Source: Bacteroidota bacterium
Lineage (GTDB): Bacteria > Bacteroidota > Bacteroidia > B-17B0 > Aurantibacillaceae
Length of the DNA: 64,000 nucleotides
Assembly: GCA_016702705.1 (NCBI GenBank)
Contig: JADJDM010000012.1
Span: 124,001-188,000 of the forward strand
Direction of reading: 5' to 3'
In this document: positions 28,826 to 37,817 of the stretch, piece after piece
Layout: the number at the start of each line of letters is the position of its first letter
Numbering within the stretch: position 1 is the stretch's first letter
Program-made: the position numbers and the translations under genes
Notes under the pieces: generated by a model
Databases searched by the model: none
What the model was told of the DNA's origin: nothing
What the model saw: only the letters and a program-made list of their open reading frames with translations

Positions 28826-28865
28826 GATTTTAGATGTAAGATTTATTAATCTTAAACCTAAAATC
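28826..28865. repeat. Simple-sequence inverted repeat between nuoA and nuoB
   Basis: Arms 28826-28843 and 28848-28865 pair at 16 of 18 positions around a 4-nt loop. The left arm continues a run of about three TTTTAGA units. There is no T-run typical of a terminator on the transcribed (minus) strand, and it lies inside the operon. Confidence 0.75.
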
Positions 28866-28881
28866 CGAATTCATAAATCAA

Positions 28882-29256
28882 TTATTCTTCCCACTTCAGC
28901 GCTTTCTTAGCAACTAAGTAATAAAAACCAACAAGTAATAAAATGATAAACGTGAACATTTCTATAATTCCTAGTAAGCCCAATTCCTTAAAGTTTACTG
29001 CCCATGGATACATAAATATTACTTCCACATCAAACAACACAAATAAAATTGCAACTAAGAAATACTTTACAGAGAAAGGGAAACGTGCATTACCTTGACT
29101 TTCGATACCACATTCAAATGAAGCATCTTTTACTTTTGTTTTTCTTTTTGGTCCTAAGTAATGTGTTGCAACAATAACGAATGCAACAAAACCAAGCGCA
29201 ACAAGAAACATAATTGCTATTGGAATAAAATCTGTTGGAGTGCCCGTTGATACCAT
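28882..29256 (-). CDS. nuoA: NADH-quinone oxidoreductase subunit A
   Basis: 124 residues, three membrane helices. The loop KDASFECGIESQG carries the conserved quinone-site Cys, and the second helix has VLFDVEVIFMYPWA. The ATG at 29256 (MVSTGTPTDF) gives the normal family length; an upstream in-frame TTG would add 17 unlikely residues. It is the first gene of the nuo train. No clear TAnnTTTG box was found upstream. Confidence 0.94.
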   Translation of the reverse strand: MVSTGTPTDFIPIAIMFLVALGFVAFVIVATHYLGPKRKTKVKDASFECGIESQGNARFPFSVKYFLVAILFVLFDVEVIFMYPWAVNFKELGLLGIIEMFTFIILLLVGFYYLVAKKALKWEE

Positions 29257-29384
29257 AAAAATAATGTTAAAATCGGAGGTAAGTTTAGCTATTTTATGCC
29301 AATTCAACTACATTCCTCCTCTAATTTAGACTCATTATAAATAAGGTAAATTTAACCTGTTAATAATGTCGATAAGAAAAAGGT

Positions 29385-29412
29385 TTTGGCAGACGAACCA
29401 TATTTACATTTT
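29385..29412 (+). promoter_or_regulatory. Candidate Bacteroidota-type promoter of the ZIP-like gene
   Basis: TTTG at 29385-29388, a 16-nt spacer, then TACATTTT at 29405-29412 (7 of 8 of TAnnTTTG). It lies inside the longest possible reading frame, which supports the ATG start at 29459 rather than the one at 29366. Confidence 0.35.
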
Positions 29413-29458
29413 TTTATATACCTTCATTAAAATAAGATTAAATTTAAAACCTAAACCT

Positions 29459-30505
29459 ATGAACAAAAAGAAAATAATTATTGCCTTAGTAATTGTTACA
29501 ATTGTATTCGTTTTAGTAGAAAGATTAGCTAATTCGGGTGTTGTGCCAGAATTTTTACACCCAACAAAAAAATATGCCATTTGGTCCTTTTTAGTTGGTG
29601 GCTTAAGTGCTATTTCATTAATTATTGGTGCTATTTGCGGAATCATATTTAATCCGAAACCAAAACTCACTGCGGCTTTAACTGCATTTGGAGCAGGAGC
29701 ATTATTAGCAGCATTAAGTGTTGAATTAATTGCGCCAACTGTAATGAGTATTGTTGGTCAAATACCTACACCAGGACAAGATAAATTAGACCATGATCAC
29801 TCCATGTTTACAATGATTTCACTTTTAGTTGGTTGTATTTTTGGTGGATTACTATTTTATGGGGGTGATGAATTAATCAATTCAAAAGGTGGTTATAAAA
29901 GAAAGGTATCTACCCTAATTGGTCATTTAAAGTTTACCAATCATAAAGCAGTTGAATCTGCAAATTTAGAAGGTGCTGATATTATGCAAGCTCATCATGA
30001 AGACGCAAAAAAAGAAGAGCACTCAGGCGGCCCGATGGCTATTTGGTTAGGTTTATTAATAGATGGTATTCCTGAAAGTTTTGTAATAGGTGCAGGTTTT
30101 TTAGGATTATTAGCGGGGCAATTATCAGCAGGTGCTAACCCTGCATTTACTGATTTATTACCTTACACTTTAATAGCAGGTTTATTTTTATCCAATTTTC
30201 CCGAGGCATTATCGAGCAGTGTGGGAATGAAAAAACAAGGTTTATCTGCTGGAAAAATTTTATTACTTTGGGGCTCAATGGTACTTGTGATATCCATAGG
30301 AAGCGTTGTTGGATACTTTTTAGGGTCAGAAATTCCTCATGAATATTTAATTGGAATTGAAGGTGTAGCTGCAGGCGCAATGTTAACTATGATAGCACAA
30401 ACCATGATTCCAGAAGCTGTTCACATCGGCGGAACAAAAGTCGTAGGCCTTAGTGTACTTATTGGCTTCTTATCTGCCGTGGCATTTAAGTTATTAGAAG
30501 TGTAA
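29459..30505 (+). CDS. ZIP-family-like metal transporter with altered metal-site motifs
   Basis: 348 residues with about eight hydrophobic helices and a His/Asp-rich cytoplasmic-type loop (AHHEDAKKEEHSGG). Two helix motifs resemble the ZIP binuclear site but lack the first His: LIDGIPESFVIGAG and LSNFPEALSSS, where ZupT-type proteins have HNxPEG. The protein ends TMIPEAVHIGG. It probably belongs to the ZIP superfamily, but the substrate may not be zinc. ATG at 29459 is preferred because the A-rich leader and a promoter-like sequence lie within the longer frame. Confidence 0.7.
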   Translation: MNKKKIIIALVIVTIVFVLVERLANSGVVPEFLHPTKKYAIWSFLVGGLSAISLIIGAICGIIFNPKPKLTAALTAFGAGALLAALSVELIAPTVMSIVGQIPTPGQDKLDHDHSMFTMISLLVGCIFGGLLFYGGDELINSKGGYKRKVSTLIGHLKFTNHKAVESANLEGADIMQAHHEDAKKEEHSGGPMAIWLGLLIDGIPESFVIGAGFLGLLAGQLSAGANPAFTDLLPYTLIAGLFLSNFPEALSSSVGMKKQGLSAGKILLLWGSMVLVISIGSVVGYFLGSEIPHEYLIGIEGVAAGAMLTMIAQTMIPEAVHIGGTKVVGLSVLIGFLSAVAFKLLEV

Positions 30506-30539
30506 TATAAAAAATATTGTGTTAAAGAGCCCTCAAAAA

Positions 30540-30570
30540 TTTGGATTTTATACTCGTTTTTATACATTTG
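30540..30570 (+). promoter_or_regulatory. Bacteroidota-type promoter (TTTG-N19-TAnnTTTG)
   Basis: TTTG at 30540-30543, a spacer of exactly 19 nt, then TACATTTG at 30563-30570. This matches the known Bacteroidota -33/-7 consensus. Transcription would start near 30576 and give a ~60-nt leader for the FG-GAP/UnbV gene at 30636. Confidence 0.7.
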
Positions 30571-30635
30571 CTTTTACCTAAACCAATTTAACATCAGAGT
30601 TTAGCTTTCATTTTTATATCGAACACCATTTTATT

Positions 30636-33557
30636 ATGAAAAAAAATTTACTAAAAAAATCGCTTATCGCTTTAGGAATAGTTAGTATTCATCAAGCTAA
30701 TGCACAAATTACATTTACCAATAAAAATAACTTATTGCATAGTGCAACAGGTGCAGTGGGAAGTAATGCAAGTGTTAGAAGCGGAAACAGTGTTGCTGTT
30801 GTTGATGTTAACTTTGACGGATTGGATGACATTGTTAAATTAGATGACAATCGTTATGTTCGTATCGAATACCAACAAGTTGGCGGAACATTTACTCATG
30901 TTGATGTAGGTGACTTTGGCACTACAAGTGGTTGGGGAATGAGTATGGCAGATGTTGACCATAACGGTTACAAAGATATTTTATATTCAGGTTGGGGAGG
31001 CGGTGGCGCACAATTAATGAAACTAAATGCCACTGGAACAGGGGTTTTATCTCATGCAACATTACCAGGTGGCGCAGGAATTGCAGGTCAAAATTGTAAT
31101 TTCATGGATGCAAACAATGATGGTTGGGAAGATATCTTTGTTTGTAATGATGTTGATGAGAGTATGATTTGGATTAATGATGGCACTGGAAATTTTCCTG
31201 CTGAACAAAACAACTCTGTAATTAATTTTAATGTTACACCTGGTACTTCTTCAATTCAAGATGAATATGATGAATCTGGAAACTACGGAAGTGTTTGGAC
31301 AGATTTTGATAACGATGGAGATGTTGATTTTTACATTGCACATTGTCGTCAAGCTTATGGCCCTGGTGATTTAAGAAGAACAAACGTTCTTTTTGAAAAC
31401 AATGGAAACGGGACATATACTTCAAATGCTGCTGCTCATGGTTTAGCAAGTAATGATCAAGATTGGACAGCTCAATTTGGTGATATCGATAACGATGGAG
31501 ACTTTGATGTTTTTATGACAAAACACGATGTTATTTCTAGATATTATATTAATAACGGAGGTAATTTTACTGTAAGTCCTAATACGATAGCTTTTGGTAG
31601 TATGCCAATGCAAGCTCAATTTGAAGATTTTGATAATGATGGATTTGTTGATTTATTTATTTCAGGAGATAATGACGAAAGAATGTACAGAAACAATGGT
31701 AATGCAACCTTTACTGATGTGACTCCAACAAACCTAGCTAATGGAGGTAATGTACTTTCTTTTGCAAGTGGAGATCTTAATCACGATGGTAAAATTGACT
31801 TATACGCAAGTTATGGTAGTACATATAATAACCCAGGAAACACAGATGATATTTACTGGCAAAACTCTACAACTAACGCTAATCACTTTTTAACTTTAAA
31901 CTTAACCTCTGCTGTTTCTAACAAAAGTGGTTTAGGTGCAAGAGCATTTATTTATGGCGCTTGGGGAGTACAAACTCGCGAGGTGAGGGCAAGCGAAAGT
32001 TACGGAACATTAAACTCTTTTCAATTACATTTTGGTTTAGGTGCTACAACAGCAATTGATTCAGTTGTTGTTAATTGGCCATCTGGAGTTCACACAGTAA
32101 TCGCAACTCCTGCGGCTGACCAATTTTTAAATGTATTCGAACAAAACCCTTGTACATTAAGCGGGGCAAGCGTTTCACCAAGTGGTCCACAATCAATTTG
32201 TTCTGGTAACTCTGTTACTTTAACTGCAAATGCAACTGGTTCAGGTAGTGGTTACACTTATCTTTGGTCGAATGGCGCAACTACTCAAAGTATTGTTGTT
32301 GGCACAAGCGGAAGTTACGCTGTAACAGTTAGAGAAAATGCACAATGCCAATCAACAACATCAAGTATAGTAGTTACTGTTAACCCAATTGAAACACCTA
32401 CCATTGCTGCGGCAGGAGAAACAAACTTTTGCCAAGGTGATAGCGTAATGTTAACTTCAACAGCAGCTACATCTTACTTATGGTCGAATGGAGCAACTAC
32501 TCAAAATATTTACGCTACACAATCTGGGACTTACTCTGTAACTACTCAAGGATTGTGTCAGCAATGGAACTCTAATACAGTTAGTGTTAGTGTAAACGCT
32601 GCTCCTGCTCCTACAGCTACTGATGTTGCTCTATCAGCTCCTGCAACCACAACTTTAACTGCTACAGGTAATTCAGTGTCTTGGTATACTGCTCCAACAG
32701 GTGGTACTTTATTAGGAAGTGGCGCAAGTTATAATACTGCTACTATTAACGCAGATACAGTGTTTTACGCGCAAGATGAATATAATTATGGTGGCGGAAC
32801 AGTTAGCGGTGGAAAAACATTTAAAAACAATGGTGGTTACTCAGGAAATAATAATAATGAGTATGATGTTTTTGTAGCAGATACAAATTGCGTTTTAAAA
32901 ACCGTTAAAGTATACACTGATATTGCTGGAGTTAGAACAATTGAATTAAGAAGCGCTACAGGTGTGATTCTTCAATCTGCTACTGTTAACATTCCTGTTG
33001 ATTCTTCTATTGTTACATTAAACTTTAATTTAACACAAGGGACAACTTATCGATTAGGAACAAATTCAGCTCAAAACACAACAACTCTTGGTTATACCTC
33101 TCCAAGATTAGTGAGAAATAACGGAGGGACTGCTTATCCTTATAATAGTACTTTTGGTGGAAAATCAATAGTACGCGCTACAACATCTTCTCAAGGAACA
33201 GGTTTCTATTACTACTTCTACGATTGGCAAATTGAATTGCCTCCTACAACTTGTGTAAGTGAAAGAACTCCGGTTCATGTAACTCTTAATCAAGTTGGAC
33301 TAAAATCAAATGTATCTTCCGATTTAGTATCAATTTTCCCTAATCCTACAAGTGATTTCATTAACATTAACTTAAATGCAATTACTGATGTTGAATTAGA
33401 AATGGTAGATATGTTAGGTAAAAAAGTTTACGCAGAAAATTATACTTCAAACGGTTCTGTTAAGAGCATTGCTACTAGCAATTTCCGTAAAGGTGCATAC
33501 GAAATTACAATCAAAGCTAAAGGAACAATTTATCACCATAAATTGATTATTCAATAG
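30636..33557 (+). CDS. FG-GAP/VCBS propeller and ASPIC/UnbV-domain protein, T9SS type A cargo
   Basis: 973 residues. A signal peptide (cleavage near NAQ) is followed by FG-GAP/VCBS repeats (~40-400) with Ca loops DFDNDGDVD, DIDNDGDFD, DFDNDGFVD and DLNHDGKID. An ASPIC/UnbV domain follows (~425-510, NKSGLGARAFIYG...VVVNWPSG), then two Ig/PKD-like modules with SYLWSNGATTQ (~515-670), a region with FKNNGGYSG, and a type A sorting domain (VSIFPNPTSDFININ...YHHKLIIQ). It is a predicted secreted surface protein with its own promoter and a strong terminator. The overall architecture resembles CRTAC1-like proteins; its ligand is unknown. Confidence 0.88.
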   Translation: MKKNLLKKSLIALGIVSIHQANAQITFTNKNNLLHSATGAVGSNASVRSGNSVAVVDVNFDGLDDIVKLDDNRYVRIEYQQVGGTFTHVDVGDFGTTSGWGMSMADVDHNGYKDILYSGWGGGGAQLMKLNATGTGVLSHATLPGGAGIAGQNCNFMDANNDGWEDIFVCNDVDESMIWINDGTGNFPAEQNNSVINFNVTPGTSSIQDEYDESGNYGSVWTDFDNDGDVDFYIAHCRQAYGPGDLRRTNVLFENNGNGTYTSNAAAHGLASNDQDWTAQFGDIDNDGDFDVFMTKHDVISRYYINNGGNFTVSPNTIAFGSMPMQAQFEDFDNDGFVDLFISGDNDERMYRNNGNATFTDVTPTNLANGGNVLSFASGDLNHDGKIDLYASYGSTYNNPGNTDDIYWQNSTTNANHFLTLNLTSAVSNKSGLGARAFIYGAWGVQTREVRASESYGTLNSFQLHFGLGATTAIDSVVVNWPSGVHTVIATPAADQFLNVFEQNPCTLSGASVSPSGPQSICSGNSVTLTANATGSGSGYTYLWSNGATTQSIVVGTSGSYAVTVRENAQCQSTTSSIVVTVNPIETPTIAAAGETNFCQGDSVMLTSTAATSYLWSNGATTQNIYATQSGTYSVTTQGLCQQWNSNTVSVSVNAAPAPTATDVALSAPATTTLTATGNSVSWYTAPTGGTLLGSGASYNTATINADTVFYAQDEYNYGGGTVSGGKTFKNNGGYSGNNNNEYDVFVADTNCVLKTVKVYTDIAGVRTIELRSATGVILQSATVNIPVDSSIVTLNFNLTQGTTYRLGTNSAQNTTTLGYTSPRLVRNNGGTAYPYNSTFGGKSIVRATTSSQGTGFYYYFYDWQIELPPTTCVSERTPVHVTLNQVGLKSNVSSDLVSIFPNPTSDFININLNAITDVELEMVDMLGKKVYAENYTSNGSVKSIATSNFRKGAYEITIKAKGTIYHHKLIIQ

Positions 33558-33580
33558 GCTTAAAACACCATTCATCTCTA

Positions 33581-33610
33581 AGGCCTTTGCTATCGCAAAG
33601 GCCTTTTTTG
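33581..33610 (+). terminator. Rho-independent terminator after the FG-GAP/UnbV gene
   Basis: A GC-rich, near-perfect stem (AAGGCCTTTGC against GCAAAGCCTT, one bulged base) with a TATC loop, followed by a run of Ts. It begins 23 bp after the stop codon. Confidence 0.85.
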
Positions 33611-33625
33611 TTTTTACAGATTTTA

Positions 33626-33657
33626 TCTGCGTTTCTTTGCAATTATTATTAGATTTG
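33626..33657 (+). promoter_or_regulatory. Candidate promoter of the aminotransferase gene
   Basis: A perfect -7 box TAGATTTG at 33650-33657 with a weak TCTG (consensus TTTG) at 33626-33629, 20 nt upstream. The start codon at 33679 would have a ~15-nt leader. Confidence 0.5.
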
Positions 33658-33678
33658 TGTCAGTTTTAACAACTAATT

Positions 33679-34872
33679 ATGACACAACTATCAAATAGAA
33701 TACAAGCTCTTTCCGAATCACAAACAATTGCAATGGCTCGTAAAAGTAGAGAGTTGCAAGCGCAAGGAATTGATATCATCAGTTTAAGTTTAGGCGAACC
33801 AGATTTTACAACTCCTGATGTAGTTAAAAATGCTGCGAAAAAAGCAATCGACGATAATTTTACTTACTATACGCACGTATCTGGTTATGTTGAATTACGT
33901 CAAGCAATTTGTAATAAATTAAAACGCGATAACGGACTAACGTATACTCCTGATGAAATTGTTGTTTCTACAGGCGCAAAACAAAGTATTGCAAATGCAG
34001 TATTATGTATGATAAATCCAGGAGACGAAGTAATTGTACCTTCATCTTATTGGGTTAGTTATTTAGAAATTTTAAAATTAGCTGAGGCAAAAGCAATTGT
34101 TATTCCAACAACAATTGAAGACGATTTTAAAATTACTCCAGAAAAATTAGCACAACATATTACTTCAAAAACAAGAATGATAATGTTTAGTACGCCTTGC
34201 AACCCAACAGGTTCGGTGTATTCAAAAGATGAGTTAAAAGCAATTGCTGAAGTTGTTGCTAAGCATGAAAACATGTATATAATGTGCGACGAAATTTATG
34301 AGCACATTAATTTTGTTGGTGGGCATCCAAGTATGGCGCAATTTGATTTCATTAAAGACAAGGTTATTACTATCAACGGTGTATCAAAAGGATTTGCCAT
34401 GACAGGCTGGAGAGGTGGGATAATGGCGGCTCCAAAATGGATTGCACAAGCTTGCGATAAAATGCAGGGTCAGTTTACTTCAGGCACTTGCAGTATTACA
34501 CAAAAAGCAATGCATGCAGCAATGGAAATGCCAATCGAATCTACTTACGAAATGCGCGATGCTTTTAAGCGTAGAAGAGATTTAGTGTTATCATTATGTA
34601 AAGACATAAAAGGATTAAAAACAAATTTACCTGAAGGTGCATTTTATGTTTTTCCTGAGGTAAGTTATTTCTTTGGAAAATCATTTAACGGAAGAACAAT
34701 TAACAATGGGACAGATTTATGCATGTATTTGCTTGAAGAAGCAAACGTAGCAATGGTTCCGGGTGCTGCATTTGGAGATGATAATTACATTCGTTTTTCT
34801 TACGCAACATCTGATGACAAATTAACTGAGGCAATGAAGCGTATGAAAAACGCATTAGAAAAATTAAGCTAA
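33679..34872 (+). CDS. aspC: Class I pyridoxal-phosphate aminotransferase (aspartate aminotransferase type)
   Basis: 397 residues. The PLP lysine is in NGVSKGFAMTGWRGG; substrate and cofactor residues are in CNPTGSVY and CDEIYEHINF; the late Arg is in YIRFSYATS. The N-terminus (LSESQTIAMARKSRELQAQGIDIISLSLGEPDF) matches the I-gamma aspartate/prephenate aminotransferases. The likely reaction is aspartate plus 2-oxoglutarate to oxaloacetate plus glutamate; prephenate or other amino acids are possible. It is followed 15 bp later by rfaE1. Confidence 0.9.
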   Translation: MTQLSNRIQALSESQTIAMARKSRELQAQGIDIISLSLGEPDFTTPDVVKNAAKKAIDDNFTYYTHVSGYVELRQAICNKLKRDNGLTYTPDEIVVSTGAKQSIANAVLCMINPGDEVIVPSSYWVSYLEILKLAEAKAIVIPTTIEDDFKITPEKLAQHITSKTRMIMFSTPCNPTGSVYSKDELKAIAEVVAKHENMYIMCDEIYEHINFVGGHPSMAQFDFIKDKVITINGVSKGFAMTGWRGGIMAAPKWIAQACDKMQGQFTSGTCSITQKAMHAAMEMPIESTYEMRDAFKRRRDLVLSLCKDIKGLKTNLPEGAFYVFPEVSYFFGKSFNGRTINNGTDLCMYLLEEANVAMVPGAAFGDDNYIRFSYATSDDKLTEAMKRMKNALEKLS

Positions 34873-34887
34873 ACAATAGATTAAGAA

Positions 34888-35904
34888 ATGAAGAAGTTTA
34901 ACGTAAAAAAAGAATTCATAAAAGAAACCTTTAAATCTTTCAACGAATTAAACGTTATGATTATTGGAGATGTAATGGTTGATTCGTATATGTGGGGAAA
35001 AGTTAATCGCATTTCGCCCGAAGCACCCGTTCCAATTGTAACCATCGAAAGTAAAGAGAAGCGCCTTGGTGGTGCAGCTAACGTTGCATTAAATATTCAA
35101 GCAATGGGTGCTAATCCTATTTTGTGTTCGGTAATTGGAATTGATTACGATGGACAACAATTTTTGGAGCTACTAAAAAAACAAAAGTTGAGTCAAAAGG
35201 GAATTATGAAATCTCGTACGCGTATAACAACAAATAAAACACGCGTTATTGGAAATAATCATCAAATTGTTCGTGTTGATGAAGAGGATGAAGGAGATAT
35301 CACTATTGCAGAAACAGACCAATTGTTGCAACTGATTCTTTTTATTTTACAACACGATAAAATTGACGTAATTATTTTTGAAGATTATGATAAAGGATTA
35401 ATTACACCAAAGCTAATTAAGAGTGTTGTAGACATGGCAAAGAAAAGAAACATTCCGATTGCCGTTGATCCAAAGAAAAAGAACTTTAACCATTATAAAG
35501 GTGTTACCTTATTTAAACCGAATTTAAAAGAATTACGTGAAGGTTTAAAATTCGACTTTAATGGTGACAATATAAAAGAATTACAAAAAGCCGTAAGCAG
35601 CTTTAGAGTAAAACAAAAAATAAATACTGCTTTAATTACTTTATCCGAAAAAGGAATTCACACTAACAGTAGAAACGTAAAGGAAACCTTACCAGCACAT
35701 ATCAGAAACATTGCTGATGTATCAGGTGCGGGTGATACTGTTATAAGTGTAGCTGCTTTATGTGTAGCATTGGAATTGGATCCTGTATTAACAGCGGCAC
35801 TTTCAAATTTAGCTGGAGGCTTAGTGTGTGAGCAGGTTGGAGTTGTTCCAATTGAAAAAAGCAAACTACTAGACGAAGCATTAGAGTTAAGCTTTGTGAA
35901 ATAA
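34888..35904 (+). CDS. rfaE1: D-glycero-beta-D-manno-heptose-7-phosphate kinase
   Basis: 338 residues of the PfkB sugar-kinase fold. The N-terminus has IGDVMVDSYMWGKVNRISPEAPVPIV, which is diagnostic of the heptose kinase, and the anion-hole motif is ADVSGAGDTVISVAAL. The nucleotidyltransferase domain fused to it in E. coli HldE is missing here but is encoded separately at 42,107-42,604. The product is heptose-1,7-bisphosphate for ADP-heptose and lipopolysaccharide core. Confidence 0.93.
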   Translation: MKKFNVKKEFIKETFKSFNELNVMIIGDVMVDSYMWGKVNRISPEAPVPIVTIESKEKRLGGAANVALNIQAMGANPILCSVIGIDYDGQQFLELLKKQKLSQKGIMKSRTRITTNKTRVIGNNHQIVRVDEEDEGDITIAETDQLLQLILFILQHDKIDVIIFEDYDKGLITPKLIKSVVDMAKKRNIPIAVDPKKKNFNHYKGVTLFKPNLKELREGLKFDFNGDNIKELQKAVSSFRVKQKINTALITLSEKGIHTNSRNVKETLPAHIRNIADVSGAGDTVISVAALCVALELDPVLTAALSNLAGGLVCEQVGVVPIEKSKLLDEALELSFVK

Positions 35905-35975
35905 AAACTAAATGTGAAAAAACTTAAACGCTGTTTATTTAGTATGAATGGTAAAATGTTAAAACTACATACACT

Positions 35976-35983
35976 TAATTTTG
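35976..35983 (+). promoter_or_regulatory. Candidate -7 box of the lepB gene
   Basis: TAATTTTG matches TAnnTTTG fully; no good -33 element was found at the right distance. It gives a ~20-nt leader before the ATG at 36010. Confidence 0.4.
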
Positions 35984-36009
35984 TTCTTATAAATTTTTAA
36001 AATACAATC

Positions 36010-37809
36010 ATGTACATAGGTAATTGGATCTTCATCATTCTCGTTTTAATTTCATTTGTTGGTTTATACAAAATCTTTCAGAAAACAGGCCGCACAGCGT
36101 GGAAAGCATTTGTTCCGTTCTTAAATTTTTACGAGTGGATAAAATTACTTGAACGCCCTTGGTGGTGGGTGTTTTTAATGATTGTACCAGGAGTAAATAT
36201 TTTAATGTACTCTGTATTAGCTGTTATTACAGCTCAATACTTTGGCAAAAGAAAAGGAATGGATTTAACCATTGCTGCATTTTTCTCTCATTTGTATATA
36301 GTTTTTATTGGTTTTTCGGATGAAAAATTTGTTGGCATCGAAGATTTAAAAAAACGCAAAGGTGGTTTTATTAAAACATGGTTAGACCCCTTGGTATTTG
36401 CTATTATTGCAGCATCTGTTATTCGTACTTTTTTCTTAGAGGCGTTTACCATTCCAACATCTTCATTAGAGAAGTCTTTGATGGTAGGTGACTTTTTATT
36501 TGTAAATAAATTTGCATACGGAGCAAAAATTCCACAAACACCATTGTCGTTTCCATTTGCACATCACACGATTCCTATCATTAATAAAAAATCATATTTA
36601 GAGTGGATTAAACTTCCATACTATAGATTACCAGGTTACTCAACAATTAAAAACGGAGACATTGTTGTGTTTAATTATCCTGATGGAGATAGTGTTGCTT
36701 TGAATTATCAAAACATGAGTTATTATCAAATAATTCGTGACATTGCTAAAGAGCAGAAAAAGCAAATTGAAAAAGATTCAACAATGATGGCTAATATTTC
36801 TGAAAAAGAAATATTAAGTTCAGCACGTGATTTTGTTTGGTCGAGCAAAAAACAATTTGGTGACGTTGTTGCACGCCCTAAAGATAAGCGTGAACACTAC
36901 GTTAAACGTTGTGTTGCAATTGCAGGAGATAAACTAGAAATTAAAGATGGAGAATTATACATTAATGACATTAAACAAGCTTTTCCTGAAAAAGCTCAGC
37001 ATCACTATTATGTAAAAACAAAAGGCAATTTCTTTGGTTACACCAAAGTTGTAAACGGAGAATTAGTTTTATCTAACGATTCACTACTTGATAAATACGA
37101 CATTTACGTTACCGAAGGAAATATTGCAGCTGAGAATGGCGACACTATCGTTTATGAATTAAACATGCCGCGCGATGTATCTGAAAAGATAAAAGAAAAT
37201 CCACAAGTAATTTCAGTTACTAGAAAAATTGAAGGAAAAGATTTACGCGATGAACGTATATTCCCTCACAACAAAAACTACAAATGGAACAACGATAACT
37301 TTGGTCCCTTTACTTTACCTAAAGCTGGTGCTACCGTAAAAATTGATACTGCGAGTGTTGCGCTTTACAAAAAAATAATGAACACATACGATGACGGTGA
37401 TCACATGGTGGAAATAAAAGGCGACAAAGTTTTTTATGATGGAACTCCAATTACTTCGTACACATTTAAACAAGATTATTATTGGATGATGGGAGATAAT
37501 CGTCACAACTCTGCCGATTCGCGCAGTTGGGGTGTTGTTCCTTTTGACCATGTTGTAGGTAAACCAGTATTTGTTTGGTTTAGTATGAAGGATCCAAAAA
37601 ACAATCCTGTTTCAGGAACAGGATTGCTTTCATCTCTATTTAAAAATTCGAAAGAAGGGAAATTCCGTTGGGAACGTTTCTTCTGTTTTGTTGGAGATAA
37701 TGGTTTATCAAAATCTTATTTTATTCACTTCCTTGTAATTGTTGCAGGATGGTGGGGAATTGCAAAATATTTAAAGAAACGCAAAGCGAAAAAAGAAAGC
37801 GCTAAATAA
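36010..37809 (+). CDS. lepB: Signal peptidase I, extended Bacteroidota form
   Basis: 599 residues, about twice the size of common LepB. The first ~115 residues hold three membrane helices resembling a DUF5684-like N-terminus, then a membrane segment precedes the S26 catalytic core. The nucleophile is Ser152 in IPTSSLEKSL (family PSxSMxPTL); the general base is Lys299 in YVKRCVAIAGD; box E is MMGDNRHNSADSRSWG. Ser and Lys are ~147 residues apart instead of ~55 as in E. coli, and a further long insert separates Lys299 from box E. A C-terminal membrane helix is present. It removes signal peptides of Sec-exported proteins. The thiolase gene starts 8 bp downstream. Confidence 0.93.
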   Translation: MYIGNWIFIILVLISFVGLYKIFQKTGRTAWKAFVPFLNFYEWIKLLERPWWWVFLMIVPGVNILMYSVLAVITAQYFGKRKGMDLTIAAFFSHLYIVFIGFSDEKFVGIEDLKKRKGGFIKTWLDPLVFAIIAASVIRTFFLEAFTIPTSSLEKSLMVGDFLFVNKFAYGAKIPQTPLSFPFAHHTIPIINKKSYLEWIKLPYYRLPGYSTIKNGDIVVFNYPDGDSVALNYQNMSYYQIIRDIAKEQKKQIEKDSTMMANISEKEILSSARDFVWSSKKQFGDVVARPKDKREHYVKRCVAIAGDKLEIKDGELYINDIKQAFPEKAQHHYYVKTKGNFFGYTKVVNGELVLSNDSLLDKYDIYVTEGNIAAENGDTIVYELNMPRDVSEKIKENPQVISVTRKIEGKDLRDERIFPHNKNYKWNNDNFGPFTLPKAGATVKIDTASVALYKKIMNTYDDGDHMVEIKGDKVFYDGTPITSYTFKQDYYWMMGDNRHNSADSRSWGVVPFDHVVGKPVFVWFSMKDPKNNPVSGTGLLSSLFKNSKEGKFRWERFFCFVGDNGLSKSYFIHFLVIVAGWWGIAKYLKKRKAKKESAK

Positions 37810-37817
37810 ATTTTATC

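Noticed and set aside
29366..29458. Longer start for the ZIP-like gene
   Set aside because: The extra 31 residues are not membrane-type or family-like, and a promoter-like sequence lies within them.
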